Of a stretch of DNA of 64,000 nucleotides, positions 35,216-47,100 are shown piece by piece. The notes under the pieces were generated by a model that saw nothing but the letters and a program-made list of their open reading frames with translations, ran no database searches and was not told the origin of the DNA. Source of the stretch: Isoetes taiwanensis (Eukaryota > Streptophyta > Lycopodiopsida > Isoetales > Isoetaceae); contig JAJEKV010000249.1 in NCBI GenBank assembly GCA_021234155.1, positions 246,001 to 310,000 of the forward strand. Reading direction: 5' to 3'. Each line of letters begins with the position of its first letter. The stretch's first letter is position 1. A program made the position numbers and the translations under genes.

Positions 35216-36022
35216 TTATTTGCTGGGACTTCGGACCCACGGACTTCCTCGGTGCTTAGCGATTCGTGTGCTCCATTGGGATTGGGCCACGCCCACTCCC
35301 GGATGCCCTTCCCCCCGTGGGTTGGTGGTCTTCTTGGGGCCTTCTCCACCTTCTCCGTTCGATCCTCTCCTGCTCTTCCGGAACTCCCGGGCTCTTCTAA
35401 GGTCTTCTTCAACCTGAGCATAATGTTCTGCTACACTGCGGCGAAGAAGTTCAGCGTGGTACCGGTTGGGTCGCTGACTCATATCAATCTGGATGGTTAT
35501 TAAATAATCAATGCTGATATCGGGGATCTGCCCCCATATGAAGCTGCGGGAATCTTCATCCCATCGGTATGGGGGAATCTCAATCGCCCTGCCGTCTATG
35601 ACGGCAACTCCATCCCCTAAATACCGGTACTCCCTTCCCCGAGCCGCCGTATCAGCTCGCTCTATCTCCCGGCGGTCATCCTCCCTGGCCAAGTTTCGGA
35701 TGCGGTCGGCCTCATCCCTTATGTCCCCCTCCTCGGTGTGTCCCTCACATTTGGGAGGGTAGAACTTAATCAGCATCATGACCAAGTCAGGTTGCTCGGC
35801 CATGGTGTAAGGGAGCTGGCGAAGGTTCAGCCGGATCAAGAATGGCTCCGAGAAGTGGTAGATGGGATAGGGGATCCTATCATTGTTGTCAAACCTGTTT
35901 ACTAGCTCGTCTAGAAGTATGTCAATCAAAGCAGGGTCGGTAGCCATATTCCGAGCGATCAAAGCATAAATCTGGGCGATAGTAAGGTTAGTGGGGTCCG
36001 GAGCACTCTTGGTGTTGGCCAT
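35216..36022 (-). CDS. Unknown ORF A of the chromovirus (268 aa)
   Basis: First open frame after the 5' LTR and leader, starting MANTKSAPDPTNLTIAQIYA. The first 90 residues look helical (ALIDILLDELVNRF, MAEQPDLVMMLIKFYPP). A charged D/E/R segment follows (RDEADRIRNLAREDDRREIE), then REYRYLGDGVAVIDGRAIEI and a basic, Gly-rich tail (RKSRRGSNGEGGEG) that may be out of frame at its very end. No domain recognised. Its position upstream of gag recalls the extra ORF of Ogre-type elements, but pol here is of chromovirus type. Confidence 0.5.
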   Translation of the reverse strand: MANTKSAPDPTNLTIAQIYALIARNMATDPALIDILLDELVNRFDNNDRIPYPIYHFSEPFLIRLNLRQLPYTMAEQPDLVMMLIKFYPPKCEGHTEEGDIRDEADRIRNLAREDDRREIERADTAARGREYRYLGDGVAVIDGRAIEIPPYRWDEDSRSFIWGQIPDISIDYLITIQIDMSQRPNRYHAELLRRSVAEHYAQVEEDLRRAREFRKSRRGSNGEGGEGPKKTTNPRGEGHPGVGVAQSQWSTRIAKHRGSPWVRSPSK

Positions 36023-36024
36023 GA

Positions 36025-36740
36025 CTTATGGCGCTAAGGTAGGGCGCTTGCGGCTAGGGAGGCGGTAGCGAAGGCGCTAGGGTTAGCGAGGAACAAGGGC
36101 GAAGAAACAAGGTGGAGTCTGGCGGCTATGGCGGGCGTCGAATCCGGCAGGCGGAGGCGCTGAAGGCAAGGTGGAAATAAAAAAAAACTTTAACGGCCAG
36201 TTAACTTTTTGAAAGTTTAAAATTTTTCCTATTAACTTTTTATTTTTTTCTGTTATAAAATAATTATACGGCGGAAATACGCGGGACATACGGTCGGGCG
36301 CCGGCTGCATTCTACGCGCTCCCACCGCGACTGGGGGTCGACGAAAAGCAAGCGGCGCCCAGGTTGACTTTCGGGCCCGCGTTGACTCGCGACGGTACGG
36401 TCGGGCGCCGACTGCATTTTTGGCTCTCCCACCTCGACTGCAAGGCGATAAAATTCAAGCGGCGCCCGAGTTGACCTTCAGGCCTTCCTTTGACCATTTC
36501 TTCGCCAGCGACGACTGTCCTAGGGTATTTGGGGTACGCCCGATCCAATGGAACCACTTTTTCCTTACAAACTTGGGCCTCCAGTCGCCCTAACTTCTTT
36601 AAAGCTACTATTTCCTACTTTAACCTAACACAAAACCAAACATCAAAGAGGATAACAACACACTAGATTAGCCTCCTCCTAACTAACGAACTACGAGTTA
36701 GGGTTTGGCCAGTGCTATGATTTCGAGCAACCGAAATCAC
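36025..36740 (-). other. Chromovirus 5' leader
   Basis: Between PBS and ORF A. It includes a GC-rich internal duplication: ACGGTCGGGCGCCGGCTGCAT near 36290 and ACGGTCGGGCGCCGACTGCAT near 36397. No gene seen. Confidence 0.5.
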
Positions 36741-36753
36741 GGCTCTGATACCA
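36741..36753 (-). other. Gypsy primer-binding site (initiator Met tRNA)
   Basis: Minus strand TGGTATCAGAGCC, the exact complement of the plant tRNA-iMet 3' end, two bases from the LTR end. Confidence 0.9.
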
Positions 36754-36755
36754 CG

Positions 36756-38338
36756 TGACGCTCCCTGAATATATACGACCCCGGGCCGTATACACCCGGG
36801 GACTTTCCCCTCCCATGGCGACCATCTCGCCATGAGCAGGGCCCTCCGTCTGACCCGGGCCATCTACGTAGAGATGCTCGAGTGAAGGGCACGGAGGTGT
36901 CATTCGGCCCACGCCTTCAATGGGCTCCTACATCGCGGAAGCATGAATACAAGGGTTAGCACACAGCATAAAGCATATATAAATAACCACCCCGAAGGGT
37001 GGCACATCCATCCAAATACCAACGGCAAAGAATATGCATCTAAACTAAGAAAACACCCCAAACCTCAGGTTCTACCCCGGCTCAGACTCCAGTGAGGATC
37101 GACTGACAGCTAGGCCTCGAGAGATCATCAGATCGAGTCTTGGCATGGCGTTGGCTGGCATAGAACATCGGCTAGGGTGTCCACTCCATCCGCCCCTCCT
37201 GTGCACACTTTGCAGATGGGTCGATTCACGCTATGGCTTCGCTATAGCCTTCCGGAGACGCAGACTCAAGGTATCACCCTGTTGAGCCTACTCCAGGGGT
37301 CATGACGCCCCGGTCCGATGAGGCAGGTCAGGGAAGCGTCCCTTATCACAGTGGTTCCATGGGTGAGCTAGAGAACACGTGCCGCATCAGCGACCCCCGC
37401 ATCCGTACCCAACTTACTCACCCTAAATCTACTCAAAGTGCAAGATGCTCCATACGGATCACACCTCTACACCCAGGGAGTGTCAGACCCATATCCGGCC
37501 CTCTACGTGACCGGCTATCAGGCCTAGCCCACTGTAGGAGTCTCAGGAGCCTTTTATGTTCGTGCAAGACCCCACCCCCACTTCACCACTGTGTCCCTTA
37601 TCTGGTGCTAAGCCAGACCATAGCATCTACCCGGTGGTCTCTTGTACACAGGCCACAACTAGTGGGAATATTACAGGGCTCTATCTAGGAGCATACTATC
37701 ATATTTGAGCTCAGAGGTCTCTACCCCCCCTTTAAACCCCTGTTTAATGGAAGCTACCGAAATCCTTCATATATATTCCTTAACAGAGCACCATTCATAA
37801 TTGAAATGTAATCCTACTTACCAGAGAAGGGTTAATTTCAACAAAGGCAATCAGAAAAGAGAGTACTACAGTAATATCCTACAATTCACAAGCTAAACTA
37901 CTACTAACCCGTGTTTCGGCTGGACCCGTTATCGTGGGGTGCTTCCATAGTGCTGCAAGTAGGGTAGCAGCAACAGCTAGTGGTGGTTCAGTGATTTTGG
38001 TGAGGTCTGCAACAGTCCTTGGGCGCTCAGCTGCTCCTTGGGTGCTCAACTGGTTCGATATTGGCTGTTATGGGGGTGGTGATCCTCCTAATTGGATCCA
38101 AATAGCAATCACCATGCTGGCCAATCGAGTTTGACCAGGTGGCGCCTTCCTAAACTATAATTGGCTTAATTATTATTAATTCCCTTAATCATAGGTTATT
38201 ATCCTTAATGATTTAATTAACATAGCTAATTAAATCCCTTTTAGGTCAACCCCCTAGGTTACCATACTCCATGGTGGCGTATCTATACTGGGTGACGTGT
38301 CCATGTATTCATACATATACCGTATAAATACTTGGAAC
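36756..38338 (-). repeat. Gypsy 5' LTR (outer four bases missing)
   Basis: About 1583 bp, homologous to 24974-26560. The outer end stops at CTTGGAAC and the expected GTCA is replaced by CCATGG, so the terminus is truncated. Confidence 0.9.
36971..36985 (-). promoter_or_regulatory. Possible LTR TATA box
   Basis: Minus strand TTATTTATATATGC lies about 220 bp before the inner end of the 5' LTR and is conserved in the other LTR. This is a plausible U3/R position. Confidence 0.4.
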
Positions 38339-38911
38339 CCATGGACCCCAATTTCTTCTCTAAATCCCATGGACATGCACTTAGATGGGGATACCATAGA
38401 TATTCTACTCTAATTCATAAGATAGACGACACATGTAAGGCTGATGTCAAGATGCTAAAAGCCTGAAAAGCCCAAACACTAGTGTTGCGAACATTAATAA
38501 ACAGAAACACTAGTGTTGCGAACATTAATAAACAGAGCTTAGGCAACATCTACTTGTGACCCCAGCACCTATCCCTATCAAAGCATTAGCATAAATGCTA
38601 ATGTATCTATTTGCCCCAACAAGCATGAAGCCCTATATCCTACGGGCACAAGAACATCAAGAACACCTTCCACATCATTCTAAACTTATACAAATCTATT
38701 ATTAAGCAGGTTTGGAACCAAAAAAATGTTTGCGGCGGCCTTAGCGGCAACGATAAATTTCTTGTAAAGATAATTCCTTTAATGTGATACCCCTCTTCCA
38801 AACATGACTGCATTTATTTCATGAACCCCTATGACGACTTGCAAGAAGCCAAGAAGTTTATGGAAGAATGTGTACATAATATCTTCCAACAATTGATCAA
38901 TTTCTTGGAAA
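38339..38911. other. Spacer between chromovirus and the downstream gene's 3' end
   Basis: Holds a two-copy 33-bp tandem repeat at about 38470-38535 (CACTAGTGTTGCGAACATTA...CAG). No gene seen. Confidence 0.5.
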
Positions 38912-41192
38912 CTAGTCTGGCAACCCATTGTCTCCAGCCATGTTCGGCGGTATCACAAGATGATCCGCAAGCATAAAGGAAAGATCGTGCATTTGTTCAA
39001 GAAGCGAATTAACCATATGTTCCTTCTTGTCATCGGCTGAAGTTTGACCACTGAAAGGAAAAACAGTCATGTTAACAGTGAAGCTCACACGCAACATATA
39101 ATTTTTGAAAGCTGGTTTATTGTGGAAAAGTTTAACACACCTAGTTGCCACCTCATGTAATTTGTCAATGGTCTGGTTCTGGCTACTGCTTAGCAAATCT
39201 AATGTATCTGACATTGGAAGGAAGGGATCATTTACAACTCTGTTGCAGTTTCCTTTTAACAAGCCTAAGGAAGTATTGCTGTTCTCTGTCTCCATCAAAT
39301 TTGGCTGTGACACGCCTGGATTTTGGGATGTTGCAGCTTGCCAGCTGGGTTCTGAAGAATAGAAATCATCCCAGTCTGTTTCTCCTGCAATTCCATCATT
39401 ATCTTGACTTGAAAACGGCATCTGTAATCCTGCATCAAATATCTCCTCTGATTCTTTTGTCCTTACGTTCTGTTTAAGCTTCATTGTTTCAAGACCTTGG
39501 GAACTTGAAGCTGCATTACTTTGCAGCATTATGCCTTGAACAAATGAGGCATTATTGTCTTGGGAAAGCTTCTCTATACATTCTTCCGGGTTCAACTTGA
39601 TTCCTGACCATAACGACACATCCAAGCTAAATGCTTCATCATTCGTAGGAACATCATGACTCCTCTTTGGTGAAGCAGCTACCCATATATCGTCATCGTG
39701 ATCAAAGAAAGGATCACTAAGTTTGCCAGAATTAATAGTTTCTGTAGGTTCGCCGCTTGTCGATAACTCATATGTTTCCTTGTCCACATTAAGAGATGCC
39801 TGATGTGCTGCAGGTTTATCTGTACGCTCTTTCCACTCAGCTGACTGCAAAGAGTTTGCCATCCCTAATGTATTTGATGACGCGGCAACAGAAGCTGTTG
39901 AAACATCAACCCCCTGCCAACTTTCACCAAATTTCACCGTTTGAACTATAACAAACTCAAAAACAAACAATTGAAACACATCAGAACTAATGACTTCCAC
40001 AATATCCAGTGTGAAATAAATTTTGACATTACAGAGAAGCTATGACAATAAGGCCATCCATGTCCTCTTATAACAACTAACAGAAGGTGAATAATATTGT
40101 TATTACCCAAATGACTTGGGTAATAATATTGTTATTACCCAAAAGACATAACAGGATGGCAAGTTAGGCGTCTAGACCCTGGTCCCAGGTTTGGCGAATG
40201 CCAATGAAAGAAACGAGATCTCAATATAGCAGCAAGTTGCTGCTTAAATTCCCACTCCTATTTGATCATCATACTATTGGCGAGCGCTTTCCCACATACA
40301 AATTCTTAACCTTATCTTAAATTTTATGCTCCGGTACTGAAAATCTAACATGGAACAGCACTGCAAGTCATGTGTTATTTTTGCAACTCGTGCCCATTCC
40401 ACAATAGCAATGGCAACAACTTACATCATCCAATGCTATGGATTAGCAGCATCATATTCATCTGCTATCCCTGGACATGTTAAAGTTTCCTTCTTTAGTT
40501 ACAAGGCCCTTGAACTGAAAAAAGGCAATAAAAAGGTAATGAAAATGTCCCTAAGTAATGCAGCAAATCTATAAACTATAATGCAATCACTTGAGTGTAC
40601 CAAATTATTTAATGATGTGCGCGAGAATAAACTTGGCTATTCTATGGCTAATCCTGGCGAGAAGATAACATAGGTGCACCTCAAAGGAGATTCATCAGTC
40701 TGTCATGGTTCAAACAAATGCATCTATCATGTTGGGTGTTATACGGAACTATCCGCTAAAAGGCATTGATCTTAAGGGCATTATTCCTGTGCACAACCAG
40801 GCAAACATACAATATCAATCTTAAAAGGAGGAATGACTTACCAAATTATACGATTCCAAGAAACGCTTCAGAGCAATGGAGTTGTCAAAATCAGATCCAG
40901 GTCCAGATTCGCGTTCATGACGACGGCCTGGTCTTTTAGCCGGCCAAAAGGAAGAGGGCATGGCGCACGCCACACAAAAGCGCGATTCTGCACCGCGCAG
41001 CAACTGGGCACCACAGTTAGTACATTTATGCAGGCCCTGTGCCCGGCTTGCCAACAGATCCGCAAGTGTTGGAGGTCGCCACCGTCCCTCCGTCTCATCA
41101 TCCTCGTAGAATCCATAGTTGATAGCAGGCAGTGCACATGCCTTCTTCAGTCTCTTTGCTACCTCTGATTTAAGCGCCTCCGGAACTCCCAT
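38912..41192 (-). CDS. Uncharacterised plant protein with N-terminal CxxC-LLRG-CxxC motif (two exons)
   Basis: Exon 1 is 41192-40842 (donor TTG|GTAAGT). Exon 2 is 39955-38912 (acceptor TTTTTGAG|TTT). They join in phase 0 to 464 residues. The N-terminus reads VPEALKSEVAKRLKKACALP, then after about 50 residues CTNCGAQLLRGAESRFCVAC, a zinc-ribbon-like pair of CxxC knuckles. The second half is acidic and Ser-rich with WDDFYSSEPSW and ends SLLEQMHDLSFMLADHLVIP. This order matches a plant-specific family of unknown function that I believe is catalogued as DUF7815; the number is from memory. No frame lesion is visible. A short stretch (RVSFTVNMTVFPFSG) is unusually hydrophobic. The 886-bp intron contains a palindromic TAATAATATTGTTATTACCC pair near 40095-40143. 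Confidence 0.8.
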
Positions 41193-43437
41193 CTCTGCTT
41201 TTGCAAAAACTTCATGGCATGTTAGGCAGTATTTTGTTGTTTTTTAATTTGTTCCTAGGAATTATTTTTTTTTTCTTTCCTTATGGGTTTTTTTCTGGAG
41301 GGTGTGGATTGACAGTATATTCCACACATTGTGCCTCACGGATGGCCTACGTTTCCTAAGGTCCATATTGCCCATAAACACTCCCTGCCACTTCTAATGG
41401 TCTACCTGCATCATCTGCAACCCTCCACTGCAACGAGGGCGCAGGATCTTCAGCAGCCCAAGCAAGCAGCCCCCTTACAACATAGTCAGAGCTCCCCATG
41501 CAGGACCGATTTTCCATGGGTCCATAGGAGCTTGGCAGGCCCACTAAATAACAACACCGATTCAGTTGGCCTTTGCTCCAGCTATAAATATTTGGAAGCC
41601 TCTGTTGTTTGAGCCTCTGCTGCTATAAATATTTGGATCTCTACGAATTCGTCTGATGCAATTCTAAATACTGTTGCTCTCTGAAATAAGGAGATTCCTC
41701 CCATGATTGAGTTAGCAGGATAAGGAGAATCTGAGGTCGCTTCAAGCACTATTGATGTCCGATTGCTTGCTGTCTTTTGATATGATGGAGCTGAGATCCT
41801 ATTGTATAAACCCTGCTGATCTGATATGAAGTTCCTGAGCTGCAGTTCCCGAGCCTGCTAAGCCGGCAGAGCTTTCATGTGGGATTCACATGGCGAGAAA
41901 CGGTGAAGCTCAGAAACGGCCATGCCTTCGGCGGCCCGGAGGAGGCAGATGTGCAGGCATCGGGCTTCAACTCACTCCATTTCAAAAATCCCAATCCATT
42001 TCAGCGATTGGGTCCAAGCTTGGACTCTAGCAACCAAATTGGACCCAGCAACCGAAAACACAGACATGCAATCATGACCTGTCATGCCGATCTCCAAAGG
42101 CTTCTCCTTCTAAATTGGCACTATAGTGAAATAAACAGATATTGCTCCCTTCCGGCCATACTAGACAAAAAAAAAAATGGCAGTAAGCAGCTCAAACCCG
42201 TCCAAAAAATACCCTGAATATACCATTTCAGATACATACATCTCCGAAATATAGGCAAAACCATGCGTGAAATACGGTCCCCAAACTCCAAACGAAATAA
42301 TTGGAAGTTTATGATAGTTGTTTCTTAATTCTTTATTTTATTTTTATTTTTAGGACGCCATACCAACCAAGCCTATAGCCTTTCTTGCAATTCTAGCCTA
42401 TCCAAGCACCTTCACATAAAAAAAAAACAAGATGCTAACGCATTAATGGGTTGCCCTTTAGAGGAGCCATTGAGGCATGCACAATTACAGACTATTGTGA
42501 TTACCATGTAAGTGATAAGGATCGTCGTGTTTATTGACTCTTAATCGATATTTTGTATTTGTTGACTATTATCATCTTATAAATGATAAGAGTCGATGTG
42601 TGAATAACTAATAAGCTGGCTCAAGTTACCCTTTCCACACAACTCTGTCATATACGATTATGACATATGCGTGCGTAAAGTGATGGTGCATGCTTGTGTA
42701 TGCTCTAGATTTTGTGGAGAATAACTCCCTACTTCGACCCCCCTTCCTGGAGTGAAGTTATTTTGCTGCATATCATAGCATTGTTAGTATTGTTTACGTA
42801 TCTCATAAACCAATTGGTTTTGGTTATTCCTCCTCTTCTTGTTAGAATGAGTCTTTTAAGTGCACAAATAATAGCATAGGCTAGGTTCGGAAAATGGGTC
42901 ATCCAAAAAAATTAGTGGTCCTTGTTGCCTTTCACCCTCTAGACCCACAAGCATTATAAATGGGATCCTATGCAATCACATAATATGCTATCATAGTAGC
43001 TTGTTATCTACACATATATAATGCAGTTTCATATTTTCATTTTCTGTTTTTGTCACACTGCAATTTTTCTGCGCCGCAATCTACTTTAATATTTTCTTGC
43101 CACGTCTTTTTCTTGGGACGATCTGATGGACGCCTGGCAGGGGCCTCGTCCTGACAAGAGATGATCATGCAAACTATGCCGACGGCGATGCATGCCCTCC
43201 TCCACCAACAATCCGGTAGTTTCTGTGCCCTGTTCGGTATTTTGCTTCTGGCAACGGCTATGAAACTTCATCGAGGAAGGTAGGAAGCAGAACAGTATGG
43301 GCTGAAGGTCCCTGGCGTCTCGGCAAGCTATGCTCTGGCACTCCGTCAAGCCAATCATCTAGCTAGGACTTCTGCCTATCTGTAAGAGTTGAAATGCTGT
43401 CTATGAAAGAAGAATCAGGGGTATCAATGCACCTGGG
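41193..43437. other. Gene-free stretch
   Basis: No domain in any frame. Parts (about 41380-42330) share short blocks with 19860-20700, suggesting remnants of one dispersed repeat. Confidence 0.45.
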
Positions 43438-44143
43438 ATGTCTTACAGGCTGAATCACGGGCATGGGTTAGGCTTGGCGGATTATTCTTCATTTCCAATT
43501 CCGCGCTCCATGCAGATCTCTGGCCCGCCCCCATTCTCCGCCCACTTTGGGCTGCAGGGATTTGAATCGGGCCTCGCCGGACTCAATTTCAATTCTTCTG
43601 CGCTCAATCATGCTCATGCTTCCGTTTATGATCTGCCCTTCCTCTACTCTCGGCCTTCTCAGCCAGATCCACCCACCCCCTCTTTCCGAAGTCCCCCGGT
43701 CGGGCTATGGCGTCAATTTGAACGGATTCGTTGCCCTCGGCCTCCAGGCAGACTCCAAATGGAAATTGCACCACAAATTGGCCTCCAATATGGTCGATTC
43801 CGACCGCTCTCAGGATCACTCCATGGTTCTTCAGGGATTGCAACTTAACAATGTAGCAGGGCTTGATCCTAAATCCAAATCTGAAATGCTTGGCCTGTCT
43901 AATTCCGAAGGGATGAATAATGGAAGACATGGGGTTTCGGATTGGCAGGCTCCCTCGCACGACGGATTTATGGAAACCAGTGCAGATTCAGGTTATTGGC
44001 CTCCACATTCATTGCCTCAAATTGATCTTCCGGTTTATTCCTCAGAGGCTGCCCATCAGTTCTGCGACGTTAAACCTCCTGCTGCAGCATCTGATCCTGA
44101 TTTTTACTCTCGAGCTAGTCGCTGCTCCGATTTCCATGCATGA
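43438..44143 (+). pseudogene. Ser/Pro/Gly-rich coding remnant, possibly the C-terminal part of a transcription factor
   Basis: Starting at ATG 43438 (MSYRLNHGHGLGLADYSS), one frame runs to about 43697. A shift in a run of C residues (SFRSPP|GYGVNLNGF) leads into a second frame that stays open to a stop at 44143 and ends YWPPHSLPQIDLPVYSSEAA, FYSRASRCSDF. The coding-like composition, GC content and codon use stand out from surrounding AT-rich DNA. The biased, motif-poor sequence with a YW...DLPVY element near the end recalls C-terminal halves of Dof-type factors, but no zinc finger is present and I do not claim that. It could also be an exon, since TTACAG just before the start resembles an acceptor. 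Confidence 0.45.
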
Positions 44144-47100
44144 ACCCGCATCAATCCGATGCTATGGCAGAGCAGAGCAGTTGGCTATGGCGAGCAGAGT
44201 TGGTGAGCAGAGCAGAGCAGAGCTGTTCGAAAATCATACTAGGCGATTTAGCTCAGGGAGATTATAAAACCCTTTTTGTTTCCTGTTTTTGTTCTGCTTG
44301 TGGCAACAGAGTTGAGCCGAATGGGACCAGAAGATTTGGATAGGTTTTCCTCTCTTAGTTTTGGCACACCCAATCGGATCCAGCCAAGTGCAGTCCTGGG
44401 TTCAGTAGGCTAGACTCATAACTTTCTATCATCTATTAAGAGCTAAATTATTAAATCAGCCTCGTACCACCATGCGTCCTGTTGCCAGAGCCCTCACCTC
44501 AGCATGAAGATTCCCAAATCAGTTTGGCTTTCGTTGTTGTGTCGCATTATGCACAAGGAGAGGTTTTGCTGGCCTACCCAATCTAGTCCTTCCAAGTGGC
44601 AATGGTCCCATACCCTTTTCTTTAAGTTTTTATTGCAATGCTAATTAACTTACTAAACACTAGCAATTAAATTAGCCATTAAAAGACATTCCCTTTTGCA
44701 TTTTCGTCTGGTTGCCCTGTTTTTATGGTGTGCTTCAAGCATAAAGTGGCGTGCCCTCTAAGAGTATTAGAAGTATGTTAGATTAGAAAAATGTTAGCTA
44801 TTTCTTGAACATTTTGGTTCTAAGTCGATCAAACCAATAAGCATAACCAAATTTTTTTAAACCAACAAGAGGAAGCCCCTTGAAGGCACGTATAAAAATA
44901 TGAGAGTGATGAATTAAATTGCAAAAGCTTTATTGCAAATATTTCTCTTTACTGAATGACTTTTTTTAAGCACAGAGAAGCCGGGGAAGAGAAATGTTAT
45001 AAATTTCTTGTATAAAATAATTTTGAAATTCTCTTTAGTATTGCTTAGGACATGGATGTCAGGTTTTGATGATTTCTCTACACTCTTCTTATTATGCATT
45101 ATTATGCACACGTGATGCTTTCGAGAAGCTTGATATTCAGCACGTTGTGAATTCAATATTGAAACATGAGGTAACCATGACTTTTCGTGGAAACTTAGTA
45201 ATATCTCATATGGGTTAGTATTTCACGGGTTCTGAAATCCATTGTCATGTCCAATAGCCTTGTTGTCTTTAGAAAAAGCCACAACCTTAAATCTGGGTTT
45301 TGAAGCTCTGTGGAGTCCTCTGTATTTGTCTCACCTTCGTGCAGCTGAATTTAAAGTCGTAGGATGCAGAATTGCTATATAACTAGTAGAGCCAGAGAGA
45401 TTATGTCCTATATCCTGTTGATTAAATTAGCATTTCAATACTAATGCAAAGAAGCTAGATTATGCAACAGGAAAGCCTAAATGGTCAAGCAAATTTTAAA
45501 CAGAAAACAGAGTACCCAGGAGCAAGATGACCCATTGAAATGTGAGAATTCCTTCGGAAATTTGTCAGATTAGACCTGCTTAGATGAAAAATCGGGTTCT
45601 AAACCAAAGTGGCCTGTTACCTTCCACGGTAAGAAATGAATGGTTTGTTTTGTGGGTCATTGGGGCTACACAGACGGTGAGAGAGGCCGTGATGGAACTA
45701 AATCTTGGGAATAAGCCCATAACGCTGTGTTTTTCTAGCTTGATACTAATGCATCCCAAGTTGCCCTTGATTGCTTTGTTTTCCGCTTCAGTCTGCTCTT
45801 GTGGGGCAGTTTAATTACCCATCTGCTGCAAAAGGGCATGTTTGCCTCTCAATCAAACAAATCCAACCATGTTTGCGTTCAAACGAGAGCATATTAACAA
45901 ACATTAAGATCTTTGCTCTTTTCGGGAGGAAGAACGGGAAAAATACGAAGGCTGTCGGAAATGGAAGGAATTGGAATTTGGGAGCGCAAGGGATAGCTAT
46001 GGTCAATTAGAAGGCAGACGATGCTCCTGACACACCAACACCTAAGCCCCATACAAGAATCGCGAGATTTTTAGGATTTCTCAACTAGTTGGCTGCAAAG
46101 CTCTTGCCAATTTCCCAGCTCACTCTGCCCACGCCAGGAAGATTGACGCCATGTCTACATCCAGTTTCAGTATTGGGAGTTTGACAAGAAATTTCATCTC
46201 TTGCTTCTGCAAATTTCTTAAAACTTAGGGGGGAAAACAACATTCCCATGATTGTAGAAGATATTACAGACGCCCCTGCCGCTGCCCGCTAATGCCGCCC
46301 TCTGTCATCCCAAACAATCTCTACCGTCAGACATCCCAAACGAATCTTGGCCGTCTAAGTGTCACTGGGTCTCACAAAACCCTAAAAAAGCACAATCAAT
46401 CACAACCGCCTATACAGAATTTTCTACGGCATATTATACTTAAAATAAATCAAAACCTTCTATACGTCACTCCACCCTCCAACAAGAGGGTTGCCCGTAG
46501 GAAAAAATGACATGGTATCAACACAAATCTAAGTTAGAGCTCCTCTTTCTTCTCCTGAATTCGCCGCCCTTCTGAGAGCGAACTACGACGCCCAAGTTAG
46601 TTTGAAGACTCTAGTCCCGAAACCGTCCGGTATTTCCCAATCGCTTTGTAAACAAGGTATTTTTCTTTTTGTCTTTCTGAGTTTGATTTGAGGCTTCAAT
46701 ACACAGTTTGATTCCCTGCTTTGATCATAATTTGATAATATATACTCCTAGCAAGTGGTAGGTTTTAATTTTGGGCTCGATTCCAACATCCTTTCTGCCA
46801 GCAGTGTCATATCGCTCCATGGTACTTGCACCAAGATTTCTTTATACATTCTTTAAAATGTGGATTAATAGATGGACTGGACACAAAATAGCGATCCGCC
46901 AAAACGTTTTGTAAATGTTTCATCCCAGCTCCGATAACTCTAAGTTCGGCTGCACAACCAGCAAAGGTTTTGCAATAAATGTACTGTGGAAAGAGAACCC
47001 ATTTTCGGCCCAGATCTGCAAGGTACAAATTTGTAAATGTTTGACCCGAGCTTTGATTGTGAGTTCAGTGCTTCAAAGATTGATGCAGAGCATAAATTTA

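Larger units (their letters stand above)
24974..38338 (-). mobile_element. Ty3/gypsy chromovirus, about 13.4 kb, with extra 5' open frames including a histone H3-like ORF
   Basis: Two long LTRs (24974-26560 and 36756-38338, about 1.58 kb) flank a minus-strand interior. In transcription order it holds an iMet PBS, four unknown ORFs plus an H3-like ORF, gag with a CCHC knuckle, protease, RT, RNase H, integrase (after RNase H, hence gypsy) and a C-terminal chromodomain-like segment, then a PPT. The LTRs are clearly homologous but carry many substitutions and short indels, so the insertion is older than the copia one. The right LTR lacks the outer GTCA, and no matching target duplication is seen. 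The coding parts are split by several frameshifts and gag by a 319-bp insertion. Extra coding DNA between 5' LTR and gag is not standard for chromoviruses. Confidence 0.93.

Noticed and set aside
24974-38338. Ogre/Tat-type element because of extra ORFs before gag
   Set aside because: The PBS matches initiator Met tRNA and a chromodomain-like segment follows integrase, both chromovirus traits.
39060-39100. A 38-base GTGAGC...TTTCAG segment in exon 2 of the CxxC-LLRG gene that looks like a micro-intron
   Set aside because: Too short for a plant intron, and removing it leads to a stop, whereas keeping it leaves the conserved C-terminus in frame.
46505-46560. TGGTATCAACAC as a retrotransposon primer-binding site
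   Set aside because: Match is short and no LTR pair or gag is visible nearby.
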